Assembly: GCA_963576735.1 (NCBI GenBank)
Contig: OY755180.1
Coordinates: 17,388,678 to 17,452,677, forward strand
Length of the DNA stretch: 64,000 bases
Source: Bedellia somnulentella
Lineage: Eukaryota > Arthropoda > Insecta > Lepidoptera > Bedelliidae
Direction: 5' to 3'
Positions 47,241 through 58,498 of the stretch are shown piece after piece (within the stretch, counting starts at the first letter, position 1; each line of letters opens with the position of its first letter). The notes under the pieces were generated by a model. That model was not told the DNA's origin and did not search any database. It saw only the letters and a program-made list of their open reading frames with translations. Made by a program: the position numbers and the translations under genes.

Positions 47241-47322
47241 TGATCCGCAAAAAGGTGTAGCCAGAACTTCAGAATTGGAAAGCGTCAGCTGATTTTGGAA
47301 GTTTAGTGGGTAAAATATTACA
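47241..47322 (-). mobile_element. Family A SINE, old fragment
   Basis: 'aaaaaggtgtagccagaact' to 'tttggaagtttagtgggtaa'. It sits next to a younger copy in the same orientation. Confidence 0.65.
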
Positions 47323-47330
47323 TACATACA

Positions 47331-47568
47331 TTCATATACTCACGGCTATATTTCCCTAAAAGGGGTAGCCAGAGCTAAGGAATTATAAATTCCTCAGCCA
47401 TTTTTGGAAGTTGAGTGGGGAAAAGATGGTAAAAATAAAGGATTTTGGTGATGGATCTCCAACCGCATCGCCCAAAAATCCAATAGAAAGCCCCAATACC
47501 CTTAGTCGCCTCTTACGACACCCGTGGGTAGAAAGGGGTTGCGAAATTCTAAGCCGGCACTACACGGC
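47331..47568 (-). mobile_element. Family A SINE, full length
   Basis: Complete, with the 'cccgtgggtagaaagggg' 5' variant. AAAATATT occurs on both sides. Confidence 0.88.
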
Positions 47569-49783
47569 AATAAAAATATTGTTATAATATAGATGGTGTA
47601 TGATCCAGCCAGATTATACTATTCAAAGCCGGCAGTATTCAGCCGTCTAATTTTACGTTGAGTTCATGTCCCATAATACAGCATGTAGATTGGACTTCTA
47701 AGTTGTAAAATACAAAATGCAATTTCAGCGTATGAAAACAGAAACAGCCTTAAGTTCGCAGGCTGTTGTCTTCCAATCGGCTGGTTATTCCGGGCCTTGC
47801 ATATTTACAAGGCGCGCAGGTGCACTCAATACCGCACTACAATATCCGGAATATCCGGGACATCCGACACATGTCCGGTTCGCCCGTGTTTCATACTGTC
47901 GACACTACTTGCCTATACGATAGTGTCGATATACTGTTTGAAATTGAAGAATATTAGGTTTTGATTTACGTTTGGGTTTACATTTAGAAATGTATACTAC
48001 TTTAGGTTTTTTTGAAGGTCCTACTGATCATTAACATTTGTCAAGCATGCTTTGGGGTAAACTTTGGTTATAAACAAACTTAACATATAACTTAACAAAG
48101 TCATCAAAGATCCAAACCCATTTATCCTCAATTACTGCTAAGGTTTTTCTTCTATGAGAGATTCCTTTAGTACTTAATTGAAATTACTTTATATTCTAAC
48201 AGTGTTCTGAAATTCTGAGGGCCTTTGTTGTCAAATCCGAGACTGAAAAAACCTATCTAGTTGAAAAACAGGCAAACAAACTTTATGGCCTCTAAGAAAT
48301 TGGATGGAGTTTCTTTTACATTGTAAACAGCCTCCTTCCTGAAAAGCCCAAGCAACCTCCTTTCACGGGGCAGTAAATCCTTTTTTTTCACCTCACCTTA
48401 CGACGGTAACAATAACAATCCAATAAATCACCGATTCCCACAAAAGTTCACAGGAAAATAGCAATTATTGCTACATTAATTAAGCACAAAATAATTTATT
48501 AGTGACGCTAAGTTTTTCACAAGTTTTCCCGCCCTCTCCATTTGTACATGATTTATCGTTAATTGCTTTCAATGTTAAAAATAACATAAATAATGTCTGG
48601 ATCGCCGCCCACCTTCGGTCCGTATTGAGACATTTTGACCGTTATAATTGTTGTCACGCAATGTACTCTCATTCGTTTCTAATAAAAGGTGAACATGAAA
48701 TTGTTTTCTATTTATTAGCCATGTATTTTTACTTGTTCGATTTTGTTCCAGTCAACAAAGCAGAATAAAATGATGAATATTAGAAGATACTCAATCAATG
48801 TTTTATAAAGTAAAGATATGAAAAATTATTTGTTGGTTGTATATTTAAATCGGCTTTAATGTTTCAGACATAAATGAGACTTGTCACCAATGTACGAACC
48901 TCGCAAGATTTGTGAACATTCATCATATTTTCATACATGACCATTTATTTTTCACACTTCGGCCGTACACCTTTTCATTTTGTATCAGTTTCAATTCGGC
49001 GAAAACAAAATGGTTTTAAAACTGAGGTAATATTTTTCTAGTCTGTCAAAATTCCCGCGTATTGTGGCAGTTGTAGATGTAATTAATGGCTTGTCATCTT
49101 AACGGTGAATTCGCCAACGTCAAGTGTTTGTCGACAACAATAGATATTTGAACAAATATCCACCGCTCGCCATTGTTCACGTTTAATACGATTCATTTTG
49201 ATTAATCGCCCGCCACTAGTTGTTTTGTAATCTTGTACGCGTTACCGATGGACGTATCCTACATAAATTTTAATTTGAGACAACATTGTCGGATGGTTTT
49301 TGGTTATAAAAAACCCTGCTAACATAATGGAACACGATTTATCTTTTGTATTTTATGAATCTGAATACTCGTTTTACATATAACAGAAGTAATGAAATCT
49401 GATTTAGTTTTAGGCTGGTATTGAATTGTGATACTAATTTGGACGTTAAATAATTTTTATGTATATATTTTGTAGTTTTTTGTCTTTCAATATTGGACTT
49501 TAAATTATTTTAAATTACATCACCATCAGCAAATGCAAACGTATTTTTATCCCCCAGATTCAGAACAATGAATTCAGTTGAAACGGCGGACAAATAGAAT
49601 TTTAAAATGAAGTAAACGGAGAACCGAAAACGAAAGAGTACGTTCTCGTATTTTTGTTCGCTAGCAACACTACCTACAACAAACAAACCTTATTGCCGGG
49701 ACCTCTTTGTCTTCATTCAGCCTAGGGTTTTCTTTAGAAAATTGAAGAATAATAGTGAACATTATTCTATGTTTTTGTTTCAG
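47569..49783. other. Intron sequence before the MXD exon
   Basis: Largely free of recent insertions. A short repetitive patch 'atatccggaatatccgggac' lies at 47841-47860. Moderately GC-rich, possibly conserved pieces lie at about 48490-48680 (with an E2F-like site) and 49040-49270 ('ccgctcgccattgttcacg', a SOX-like ATTGTT). Confidence 0.4.
48524..48533 (+). promoter_or_regulatory. E2F-type site (TTTTCCCGCC)
   Basis: A perfect consensus match 1.25 kb upstream of the MXD exon. Confidence 0.35.
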
Positions 49784-49898
49784 GCGAGCACACTTGCGGA
49801 GCTGTCTTGAGAAGCTAAAGGACATGGTTCCTCTAGGCCCCGAAGCGTCCAGACACACCACACTAGGGTTATTAACTAAAGCCAAAAGATTTATTAAG
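49784..49898 (+). CDS. MXD: Internal exon of a MXD/Mxi1 (Mad-family) bHLH transcription repressor
   Basis: This 115-bp exon is preceded by a pyrimidine-rich tract and 'tttgtttcag' and followed by the donor 'gtacg'. Its first base completes a split codon (phase 2). The remaining 114 bases read 38 codons without a stop and end in phase 0. The product starts [18 protein letters not shown] (end of the basic region, helix 1, start of the loop) and ends [16 protein letters not shown] (loop and helix 2). From family knowledge this matches the MXD1/MXI1 bHLH very closely and is unlike Max, Myc or Mnt. The first full codon (Arg) corresponds to the basic-region arginine that selects CACGTG. Such proteins pair with Max, bind E-boxes and recruit Sin3 corepressor through an N-terminal domain not present here. 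The exon with HNELEKN and the following leucine-zipper exon were not found, so both flanking introns are long. Confidence 0.92.
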
Positions 49899-50180
49899 GT
49901 ACGTTTTGTTATTGTATAGTGTAACTTGCCTACGGGTTAATCAAGACGCATGAAACTACGCTTCCAACGAATTTAAATGAGGCAGCGCATAAAAAAAGCA
50001 TAAAAAAAACTGTAAAAGAAATACTTTTTGAGAATTTGGGACGGTAGTTCTGGGACAATCTATTCAAATGTAGATGTCATATGTACTTTATCCTCGAAGA
50101 GGTGTGTTTGTCATTAGTATTAATCTAGGTACCTGAACCCATTTGCGTTCACAAACTTAGTTATGCTAAACCTATAAATA

Positions 50181-50361
50181 CATACATTCAAATTAAATAC
50201 ATATTTTCACGCCGTTAGTTCCCATTGGGGGGTAGGTAGAGACTATCGATCGCCACTTTGTACGATCCTGGCAAACCTCTCTAGCTTCATTTACATCCAT
50301 CAATCTTTTCATACCTGTTCTTTATTCTTCGTTCTTTAGACACCTGCCTTATAAATATAAA
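50181..50361 (-). mobile_element. Family C SINE with 14-bp TSD
   Basis: TAAACCTATAAATA at 50167-50180 and 50362-50375. Inside: tail, 'cacgccgttagttcccattg', hairpin, 'cgatcgccactttgtacgat', 'cctggcaaacctctctagct'. This copy fixes the family as a retrotransposed unit of about 180 bp. Confidence 0.9.
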
Positions 50362-50375
50362 TAAACCTATAAATA

Positions 50376-51300
50376 TAACAACTTAATTCATTCATCACTC
50401 AAACTTCCTTTTTGTCACACCAACGATTCTCAAACTTGAGGGAAACATACTTTTCCGTCAACCAGTGGCTCCCAACAATTAATGTTTAGGAGAGACTGCT
50501 GTGAAGTGGGCTGAGGGGGGAGGGGGAGGAAACGGAAGCGGTGGGCCGGAAACGACACCGGCCGGAAGTGGGTACCCTTTGCGTCGCCCTTTGTTTGCGC
50601 GCGGAGTTTTCTGAAGAATGGATATTGCATAGTTGGACGAATCTGCTGGTTAGATCATTTTGTCTGATGGAACTGCCTTCTGCTTCTGATGTTTATGTTA
50701 AATGGTCAATTAACTTTTTTGGAGAAGACAACGTTTTGTAAATAATGACTTTGATTTAGATGCGGTACGCCTATAGTTATTTAAAATTTCAAAAGCGAAT
50801 TTAAAATATCATTTGCTAGATTTTGATGCGATATAATATTAATAAAATTTTACTGTTTGAATGGTTTATTAACTTCAAAGAAGATAAATTAAACTCCATA
50901 AAAGTACGTTTTTACAATCAAACTGCAATAAAACTGTTTTTACACGAAGCTTTTAAGGAGAGAAAACAACAAGAAATTCCCACTCAAATTTATTAGCAAC
51001 AAATCAACGAAAGTGCTCCCTTCAAAAAAACTGAAGCCTTGTAGTTTTTATCTGTCATATTTTACGAGTGTTAAGAGGACGTTACATTACACCAGGCAGT
51101 CGTTCGCTGACCGGACGTCCTCCGCATTCGTCAAACGCCCGGCCATTGTGTAAGGCCCATTACTTATATCTCGTGACGTTTGTCGCACTCACCATTGACT
51201 TGTATTTATAGAGGCTTTTTTAAATTCAAAGCTATTTGTTACAATCATTTCTTGAATATCTTGATTTGCAGTTGAATTTATGTGCATAAATTTACAACAC
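50376..51300. other. Intron stretch with a G-rich patch
   Basis: 'gggctgaggggggaggggga' (about 50509-50528) with 'aaacgacaccggccggaagt' nearby is unusually G-rich and could form a quadruplex. Nothing else is recognised. Confidence 0.35.
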
Positions 51301-51475
51301 TATGAGACTGATCGCCACTCTATACAATAGTGCAAACCTCTTAACCTTCGTCGACATTCATCAATCTTTTTAGACTTTGGACGTATGATTTTTTAAGCAC
51401 ATTCTCTTTTTGATCTAAATGTTTCATCTGTGGTCATTCTTTTACTGATATTACCAGTCACATTGGCTCTATAAA
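51301..51475 (-). mobile_element. Family C SINE, 5' part without tail
   Basis: 'gatcgccactctatacaata', 'cattcatcaatctttttaga', 'aagcacattctctttttgat'. It lacks the 3' module. Confidence 0.7.
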
Positions 51476-51718
51476 TGTGTTTCAACAATTTACTTTCATC
51501 CATTAGTCCTATGTGCCAAAACTATCTTCTATATTTTTATAATTCTATTTTTAAATATTTAAAGCATGCTTATTATATTAAAATTTATAGGCATCTTTTG
51601 CAATCCATATAAACTTTTTTTTGAGTTATCTTTCTGAAAACATGAAAATTAAAGTAAACTCTGCCTACTTATTTTTTTTAAACAGTCTAGATCATAATGT
51701 TTGTACGAGAACGTACGA

Positions 51719-51959
51719 CATACATACATACATATACTCACGGCTATAAATAGGTGGGGTACCCTAGGTGGGGTAGCCAGAGCGAAGGAATTAGAAATTC
51801 CTCAGCCACTTTTGGAAAGTAAGTGGGGATAAGATGGTAAAATAAAGGTGTTTGGTGATGGTTCTCCATCCGTATCGCCTAAAAATCCCTCTATACCGTT
51901 AGCCGCCTCTTACGTACACCCACCGGAAGAATTGGAGTAGTGCTATTCTAAGCCGACAC
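51719..51959 (-). mobile_element. Family A SINE with 15-bp TSD
   Basis: TGTTTGTACGAGAAC at 51698-51712 and 51960-51974. The 5' end is cut a few bases short ('agccgacac'). A small internal duplication, 'aggtggggtaccctaggtgg', sits in the hairpin region. Confidence 0.92.
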
Positions 51960-52151
51960 TGTTTGTACGAGAACTGTTTAAATAGCTGTAAAAAAGACAA
52001 TGATACACAGAGCTCTCTATTTAAATGAGCATTCTGCGCCTCGTGATATATGAGACCCAGTTAAATTATTATTTACTACAGACCGAGAAATTTGGCTGTA
52101 AAATATTATTATTTCATGAAGTATAAAGCCTACTAAGAATAATTCGACGAC

Positions 52152-52212
52152 GCACGTGTTTTTGTGGTTAGGAATTTAACTTGTGGGTTCCAAGGTCTCG
52201 GGTTTGATCTAA
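52152..52212 (+). mobile_element. Degenerate tRNA-like SINE head
   Basis: 'tgtggttaggaatttaac' and 'tctcgggtttgatct' are in A-box/B-box order. No body is recognised. Confidence 0.35.
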
Positions 52213-52449
52213 AGAGAATCATTTATAACTTGACAAAGCTGTAATTACTGCACTAAGACTTTTGTAATGTATTGTTTTTAAAGTATACAATGTTTAGTTA
52301 GTTTTCTTTATTATCACTGTGAAGTTCTTTATTATCTCGTCTTTTGGCTGATATAAATGTGATATAATAATAATAATCAATACAGCATATTCTAGAATAG
52401 AACAAACTTTACTGTATATCACAAAAGATATTTACAAAAAAAAAAAAAA

Positions 52450-52690
52450 AAATAAAGGAAAGAAAAATTTCGACACAGACGGGAATCGAACCCGCTACCT
52501 CGGGTATACGCCCCCGTTGCTCTGCCAATTGAGCTACCGTGTCAATTGCTGCCAGTCACAGCGACGGGGGCGTATACCCGAGGTCGCGGGTTCGATTCCC
52601 GTCTGTGTAGAAATTTTTCTTTCCTTTATTTATTAGTACTCGTAATAATCCCTACATGAGGTTTTCATGAACAAAAATATTTAAAAGAAA
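52450..52690 (-). mobile_element. Family D element, snapback copy
   Basis: Arms 52450-52521 and 52560-52631 pair over 72 bp with three mismatches and contain the tRNA-like sequence in both orientations. The 5' end (plus-strand right side) carries 'cctacatgaggttttcatga' as in the other D copies. A run of 17 A residues sits at the 3' end on the plus strand. Confidence 0.8.
52471..52543 (-). other. tRNA-like sequence in family D, copy 4
   Basis: 73 nt, with one extra G in the anticodon arm and a mismatch in the T stem. It retains the acceptor pairing and B box. Its 3' two thirds recur in antisense at 52560-52610. Confidence 0.75.
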
Positions 52691-53360
52691 CATTACAAGA
52701 AACCAAAGTATAATTGGCGTTGTTATCACGAAAAGCGATCTCTCCTAGACTTCCTTTCATGGAAAGATCAATAAGTGTTTACTCAAGCTAGGAAGGTGTC
52801 CAAGATCATTTAGATATAATATCTCATCTTCTTTTTATTATTAACCAGAAATAACTTAATTTCAAGATTGAATTCGTATAATACAATTCTGCAAAGAAAC
52901 TATATCCTAATGGCTCTACACGTAATGAAAACGTAATACAATCATTTATAATATAAAACCTGTGAAGAGCAAAAGAAAGAAATATGTTTAATAGACATTC
53001 GTAAAATCGTTGCTATTGTAGTAAAGATCAAAGTAACACGGCTGGGAGGTTGTACTCGTAGTAGGCGCCCGAGGCTTCGCAATTTGCCATTCATTTTATA
53101 AAATTACGAAAATTACATTTCGCAAATGACGCGGAAACCGTTTTATCGAATGGAGCCTACTGAAAGTCGTTTCTTGCGTCCTATGTTTAATGTGAGCCGT
53201 ATCACGTAGTACGCTACGAAACGGCTACAGTTTTGGCAGCCGGCTGACTGACTGTCTCTTGACGGGTAGCATATAAAAATGAATGGATTAAACTCTTCTC
53301 TTTAGTAATGTTTTTTAAACTTTTATAGAAAAACAATTGGTAATTTAGTGATAATAATAA

Positions 53361-53560
53361 TCTAACCTAACATACAGATAGAAATCTCTAGATAAAGATT
53401 AGAATTAGAAATACTTCAGTAAAAAGCGGAAGTTGAGTGAGGAAAACCAAAATAAAGGATGGTAAGTGATGGGTCCAGCCACATTGCCCAACGCTTCGCT
53501 TTAAAAAACATATATTCTAGATCGCCTCTTGTGACACCAGCAGAAATCCTATTAATATTA
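53361..53560 (-). mobile_element. Family A SINE, old diverged copy
   Basis: 'tagaattagaaatacttcag', 'gtaagtgatgggtccagcc' and 'gatcgcctcttgtgacacc' remain in order. Confidence 0.65.
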
Positions 53561-53577
53561 TAAATGTGAAAGTTTAG

Positions 53578-53817
53578 TGCTGTGTAGTGTCGGCTTAGAA
53601 TAACACTACCCCATTTCTACCCGTGGGTGATCGTAAGAGGCGACTAAGGGGCTTCTTAAGTGATTTTTGGGCGATGTGGTTGGAGACCCGTCACCAAAAA
53701 CATTTATTTATTAATACCATCTTTTCCCCAAACAACTTCCAAAAGTGGCTGAGGAATTCTCATTTCAAAGCTCTGGCTACCCCGCTAAGGGATTTATAGC
53801 CGTGAGTATATGTATGT
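53578..53817 (+). mobile_element. Family A SINE, full length with 14-bp TSD
   Basis: ATGTGAAAGTTTAG at 53564-53577 and 53818-53831. Complete from TGCTGTGTAGTGTCGGC to the (TATG)n tail. Confidence 0.93.
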
Positions 53818-54300
53818 ATGTGAAAGTTTAGATGTTTGGATGTTTGTGTCTTTGAGGCGAAAAGGCTCCTCAAGTACATAATGTATATGAATAAAAATTT
53901 GGCATAACTGAGAATAGATAATGACCCAAATTGTAACATAGGATACTTTTCATGCCGGAAAAAGTTGACCAATTAAATATTCACGCCTGATTGAACTAAG
54001 AGTACCGGAAAAAATGCCTTAAGCTTTGTCATAAACAAATTTGACAGTACTAAATCTGTCGTGTCAGCTAGTAAATGAATAAGTGATCTTTTAAGCCTAC
54101 AAAACACAGCTAAAATTTTATAGACTTTCGTTTACGCCGTTTTTCTCCAAGGGGATGGCAGATGCCTACTTTTTGCCTGTACATAGTAATAACGTATTGT
54201 CTATCACTTATTAAAATCTACTTGTGTTTTTGACTTGATGTTTACTACATAAAAAAAATGCATATTAACAAATGTAAGTATTCCAATCCAAATATAAAAA

Positions 54301-54552
54301 TACCTTCATAGTTCAGACAAACACAGACCTATCTCAGTTGCAGGAAACTCGGGTTCCAATCCTGAAAAGTGTCTACTTCTTAGTGTATTTCTAAGCCGTA
54401 TGTGTAATTTATTTACAAAAGGGCTGAATAACGAGCTTACGAAGAATCTAAAGGGATATTTACTCGTATTTAGTCTTGTGGCAGCGGTTCCATACAAAGG
54501 GAGGATATATTTACCATATTGGTACACTGTCAAGGCAAAAAGTGGGAAAAAG
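54301..54552 (+). mobile_element. Family B SINE, old copy with a recognisable head
   Basis: 'cgggttccaatcctgaaaag' (B box), 'gccgtatgtgtaatttattt', then 'acactgtcaaggcaaaaagt' follow the B order with many changes. The CACGTG motifs are lost. Confidence 0.5.
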
Positions 54553-55319
54553 CTGAAGCGTGAGAACGATGACGGAAAGAAATAATTAAACTCATGCTTG
54601 AATTATTTATTATTGAAGCTGAATCATATCATATAAACTTGTCTAGATCTTTCATTTCATCTTATTTAGGTTATAGTATTTGCATCATTAGTTTATTCAA
54701 GTATATACACTATAACCTATATCTTAGCAATTAAGGCTTCTCGAAACTCAATTAACACAGCCAAACAAACACCAGATGTTTCAGTTTTAATTAAAAAATA
54801 ACCAACATGGCAACGAAGCCATCTTGAAGTGGAAGTTTTGATTTAAATATGAATATTTAATTAAAATGTCGGGGTAAAAAGGGACATTCATAAGTTTGGC
54901 CATAAAGAATGTTTGGGCGGGCGGGAGGTGTTTGCGGACTCACTCGCAACCATTAAAGTGGAGCCGCCACGAAAATCATTATGTCAGAGGCTTATTCTTG
55001 AAATATCCTTTTTTTTAAACATAAATTTAACTCATTTGTTGATAAATTACAGTGGTATAGTATCAGCTTGAAATTGTATAACTCATTCCTTAAAAAATAA
55101 AAGGTTTTAAGGGTTAAAATAACGAATTCAATCAAATCAGAAATTATTACGTGCCTTATTCACCCGCCGTGCCTTACCCACGGAAATACATGTATATGGG
55201 ATGATGTCATTCGAAGTGGACAAGATGAGAAAATGATGACGAACTGTAAAAAAATATTATTTTCGTTTTGGTGATTTAAAATAAAACTCATTAAAAATAT
55301 CAGTAGTGATTATACTTTA

Positions 55320-55413
55320 CAGGTGACAATGTCACGTGATGTTCAGAAGTATTAGTACCTCTGCCAACCCCTTCGGGGATATTCGGCGTGAACGTTTATG
55401 TTATGTTATGTTA
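55320..55413 (+). mobile_element. Family B SINE, 5'-truncated with 13-bp TSD
   Basis: TGATTATACTTTA at 55307-55319 and 55414-55426. Only the last 94 bp inserted: one CACGTG, the hairpin, 'cggcgtgaacg' and TTATG repeats. Confidence 0.93.
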
Positions 55414-55519
55414 TGATTATACTTTAAAAACAAACTTTGGGTTCAATTTTTAGGTGAATTATGATTACATATATACCTAGGTAGATAACATTAAAACATT
55501 ATACTCAGTTTGTGTCTGA

Positions 55520-55674
55520 AATACACACTGAGCCCACCGGGCCGCCGTAATTGCCCGGCGACACTACTCGGCGGCATGTGTTGTAACAATTATGTCTAAC
55601 ATATGTATGAAAAATAGACCGCCGACAAAAAGTTACCGACATAAGTCAGCGGGCCGGCGGGCTCAGTGTGTATT
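55520..55674. mobile_element. MITE, 155 bp with ~25-bp terminal inverted repeats
   Basis: AATACACACTGAGCCC at the left end matches GGGCTCAGTGTGTATT at the right. The inner bases (CACCGGGCCGC against GCGGGCCGGCG) also pair imperfectly. The interior has no open frame. The target duplication is unclear. The superfamily cannot be assigned from the ends alone. Confidence 0.75.
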
Positions 55675-56134
55675 CCGCTTTTAATGATAAAAGCAAAGCA
55701 ATTAACAGTTGAATTATTTACGCATTTTATGAAGTCAAAGCTATATACAGCCGCCTATCTCAATGACAATTGCATCATTAAGTTAAAAAAATAAAACTAT
55801 AATTCAAAATTATTTCAAAAAACTAGATGTATTAGTATGGAACGTACCGTTATAGGGAAGGGGTCAGCAATATCGGTGGTTGAAACCAAATCTAAGTCCC
55901 CGATATTAATTTCTCCGATTATTGATATTAGCTTTTTATATAGGTCAGAATTATGTGTTTTACGAAGTATGAGGACTCGTTATTAAAGATTTATGCCTTG
56001 GGTATTGGTAACTTACTTGGAAGATATTGCTCAGTTTGATAGCTCATATTAAAAGTATCGAATTTAATATATATTGGAGGCAGTATGGGAGTATTACGTA
56101 CAGAAGGATAACACGTTTAAGTGTATGTATGTAT

Positions 56135-56183
56135 ACCTCTTTAACACAGTAGACATACATAATTTCTACTGTGTTAAAGAGGT
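56135..56183. repeat. Perfect 19-bp stem-loop, 11-nt loop
   Basis: ACCTCTTTAACACAGTAGA, loop CATACATAATT, TCTACTGTGTTAAAGAGGT. A run of ten T begins about 20 bases later. It is too short and too perfect for a typical microRNA precursor. Confidence 0.8.
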
Positions 56184-56245
56184 GAAAATTATTTGTTTTG
56201 GTGTTTTTTTTTTATATTATTAGTAATTATGCCAGTCTATATGTC

Positions 56246-56409
56246 TAAAACGGCGATAGGCCTGCCCCCTATCACGTGAGTACACTGTCCATGCAAAACG
56301 TGGGTACTCTGAACACCAGGTGACAAAGTCACGTGATGTACAGAAGTATTAGTACCTCTGCCAACCCCTTCGGGGATATGCGGCGTGAACGTTTATGTTA
56401 TGTTATGTT
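56246..56409 (+). mobile_element. Family B SINE, 5'-truncated
   Basis: Starts 'aaaacggcgataggcctg', ends with TTATG repeats. TATATGT occurs on both sides. Two CACGTG motifs. Confidence 0.88.
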
Positions 56410-58350
56410 TATATGTACCCAATGATAGGCTCGGATGGATGAGGCTGGGGCAAATTGCTATTAATTTTAAGTAAGAAAACAAACCCTAAAATATATGACG
56501 GAATGAATACGTTTTTCAGAAACAAATATCATAAAATAGCAATGTTATCTTCGGAGCTATAGTTTTTCAAGTTATGATGAAAAAATGCGTTTGTCTGTTA
56601 ATAGTAACTATTTAAGTTATATTTTAGTGTATAAAAAATATCTCGCTTCACTTGAATATAGGTAAATGATTCTATAAAACTTAAAATACTCAATTGTAAG
56701 CTTTCTAAAAAAACTTTTAAATGAAATTCAAACGGCTAAACTTAAGCCATTTCGCTGAAAACAATTGGGTACCTTGAATAAAATTTACAACCCAACACTA
56801 AACCAAATATCTTGGGCAAAATATAAACATAAAAAGCAAATTCCCAAACAAATCAAAAGCTCATTACTTGCCAACGGTCTCTTCATTACAACTAAGTGTC
56901 CAAAAGTTGAGAAAGCCAAACTAAAACAACATCAAAAGATCATAACAGGGATAAAACAAAGCATTATGTTGGTGAAATAAAAAAAACACAATTTGGCAAT
57001 AACAAGAAACTATTAAGCCAAATCTAGGGGCCTTCATCTTGGCCCATAAACCTTACACCAAAAAGGCGGAACGAAGCGAGACAAGATCGAATGGCTGCCT
57101 ACTTTGGGCCGGGACAAATAGAAATAACTGTGGAAGTCGCAAATCGTGAGGATCCAGCGATGCTTATTGATTCACCAGTGTAATTGAACTGGCTGTATCT
57201 CAGACGGATCACTGCAATTTGGATCGGTTGTATTAGAGTTTCTAACGTTTTAACACATGCTGGCCGATTGCTTATAAAAATCGCACCATTTTGTAGCAAA
57301 GATGAATGAGTAAAGCGTTATTGTAACATTATTATAAAAGTATGTTAGCCAACTCTGTATAATGCAGGTTAAAAAAGTTACTTTTAATGTCTTTGGAAAG
57401 GAGGAGTTACTAGAGAGGTGTAACTAGTTTAAGTTACATAATCATATAAAGCATATTTTGCTTAAGAATGATTATGGTTTGTGCAGCATTTTCTATGGTA
57501 TACGAAAAACATATTCATAAGCTACCATCAATCTTACAAATAGTAAATACCAAATGCACCACCAAATATTGTAAAACTAAACTTTCCTAGTTATGAAATT
57601 CACGATCGAACTATCGCTCATACAAAACGGAAATCGCGGATCGAACACGAAGTAAAATCAACTCCCGTACGTGTAATCCGAAACTCGACCGAAAGAATCA
57701 CCGATGCATATTCGCAAACAAATTAACGTTGAGCAACTCGAAATTCGGAAGCGTTGAAAGCCGCGAATACATACGTAAGTTGAGAAAATTTTAACGAACC
57801 TTAACAACACTTATCCTATAAATTCACCCGTGTAGGTTCCGTAAAACATTACATGAATATCACGTTACTGTAATTGCTGGAGATTGAAAGCATTTTGGAG
57901 GTTACAAATTGTTTCCACGCTTTATGGAAATTAGAGCTTTAAGCACACACTTTAGAGTCTAAATTCGATAGCATGAGCTTACGTAATATGTACTCAATGA
58001 AATGCGATTTCATTTATTCGTTTCGTTATTTAATATTTTATTGTTATTAAAATGTCATCATTTCGAGTAATCATCGGTGTTTGTATATCTTTACTCTCTT
58101 AATTTGGAAATTTTATTCATTTCATGCAATAATTAGTGTTACAACACATGTTTGGAGGCAAGGGCTGATGGCGATGGCATATTTTACTTAATGAATTGTA
58201 TTTTAATTGCAAGGACATAAAATCGGTCTTATCTAAACATTGCCACCGTGCGTGTGATAGTGATTGTGGAATACTCGGAAAATTGGTATTATATTTATAT
58301 GTATGAGTTATGATATCATTTCAAATGTCTTGTATTGACTTTCAGTACCC
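56410..58350. other. Intron stretch, nothing recognised
   Basis: A CpG-containing patch lies at about 57600-57780. Short frames at 56765 and 57099 lack domains. Confidence 0.4.
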
Positions 58351-58498
58351 CTGTATAGGCCTGCCTATCAAGTGAGTACACTGTCCAAGCATAACGTAGG
58401 TACTCTGAAAACCAGGTGACAATGCCACGTGATGTTCAGAAGTATTAGTACCTCTGCCCTTCAGGGATATTCGGCGAGAACGTTTGAGTTTGAGTTTC
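58351..58498 (+). mobile_element. Family B SINE, 5'-truncated, variant tail
   Basis: 'ctgtataggcctgcctatca' to 'ttcggcgagaacg', then (GAGTTT)n where other copies have TTATG. Part of the hairpin is deleted ('ctctgcccttcagggatat'). Confidence 0.82.

Larger units (their letters stand above)
1..49783 (+). other. Upstream sequence: long intron and possibly intergenic DNA before the MXD exon
   Basis: The sequence immediately before 49784 must be intron, because the exon begins with a split codon after a strong acceptor. I could not find the preceding exon (basic region HNELEKN) or the Sin3-interaction exon, so how far the intron reaches is unknown. Content is mainly interspersed repeats in AT-rich DNA, with a few GC-rich blocks. 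Confidence 0.55.

Noticed and set aside
56135..56183. microRNA precursor
   Set aside because: The stem is only 19 bp and perfect, without a lower stem or bulges, and the loop is short. Listed as a hairpin only.
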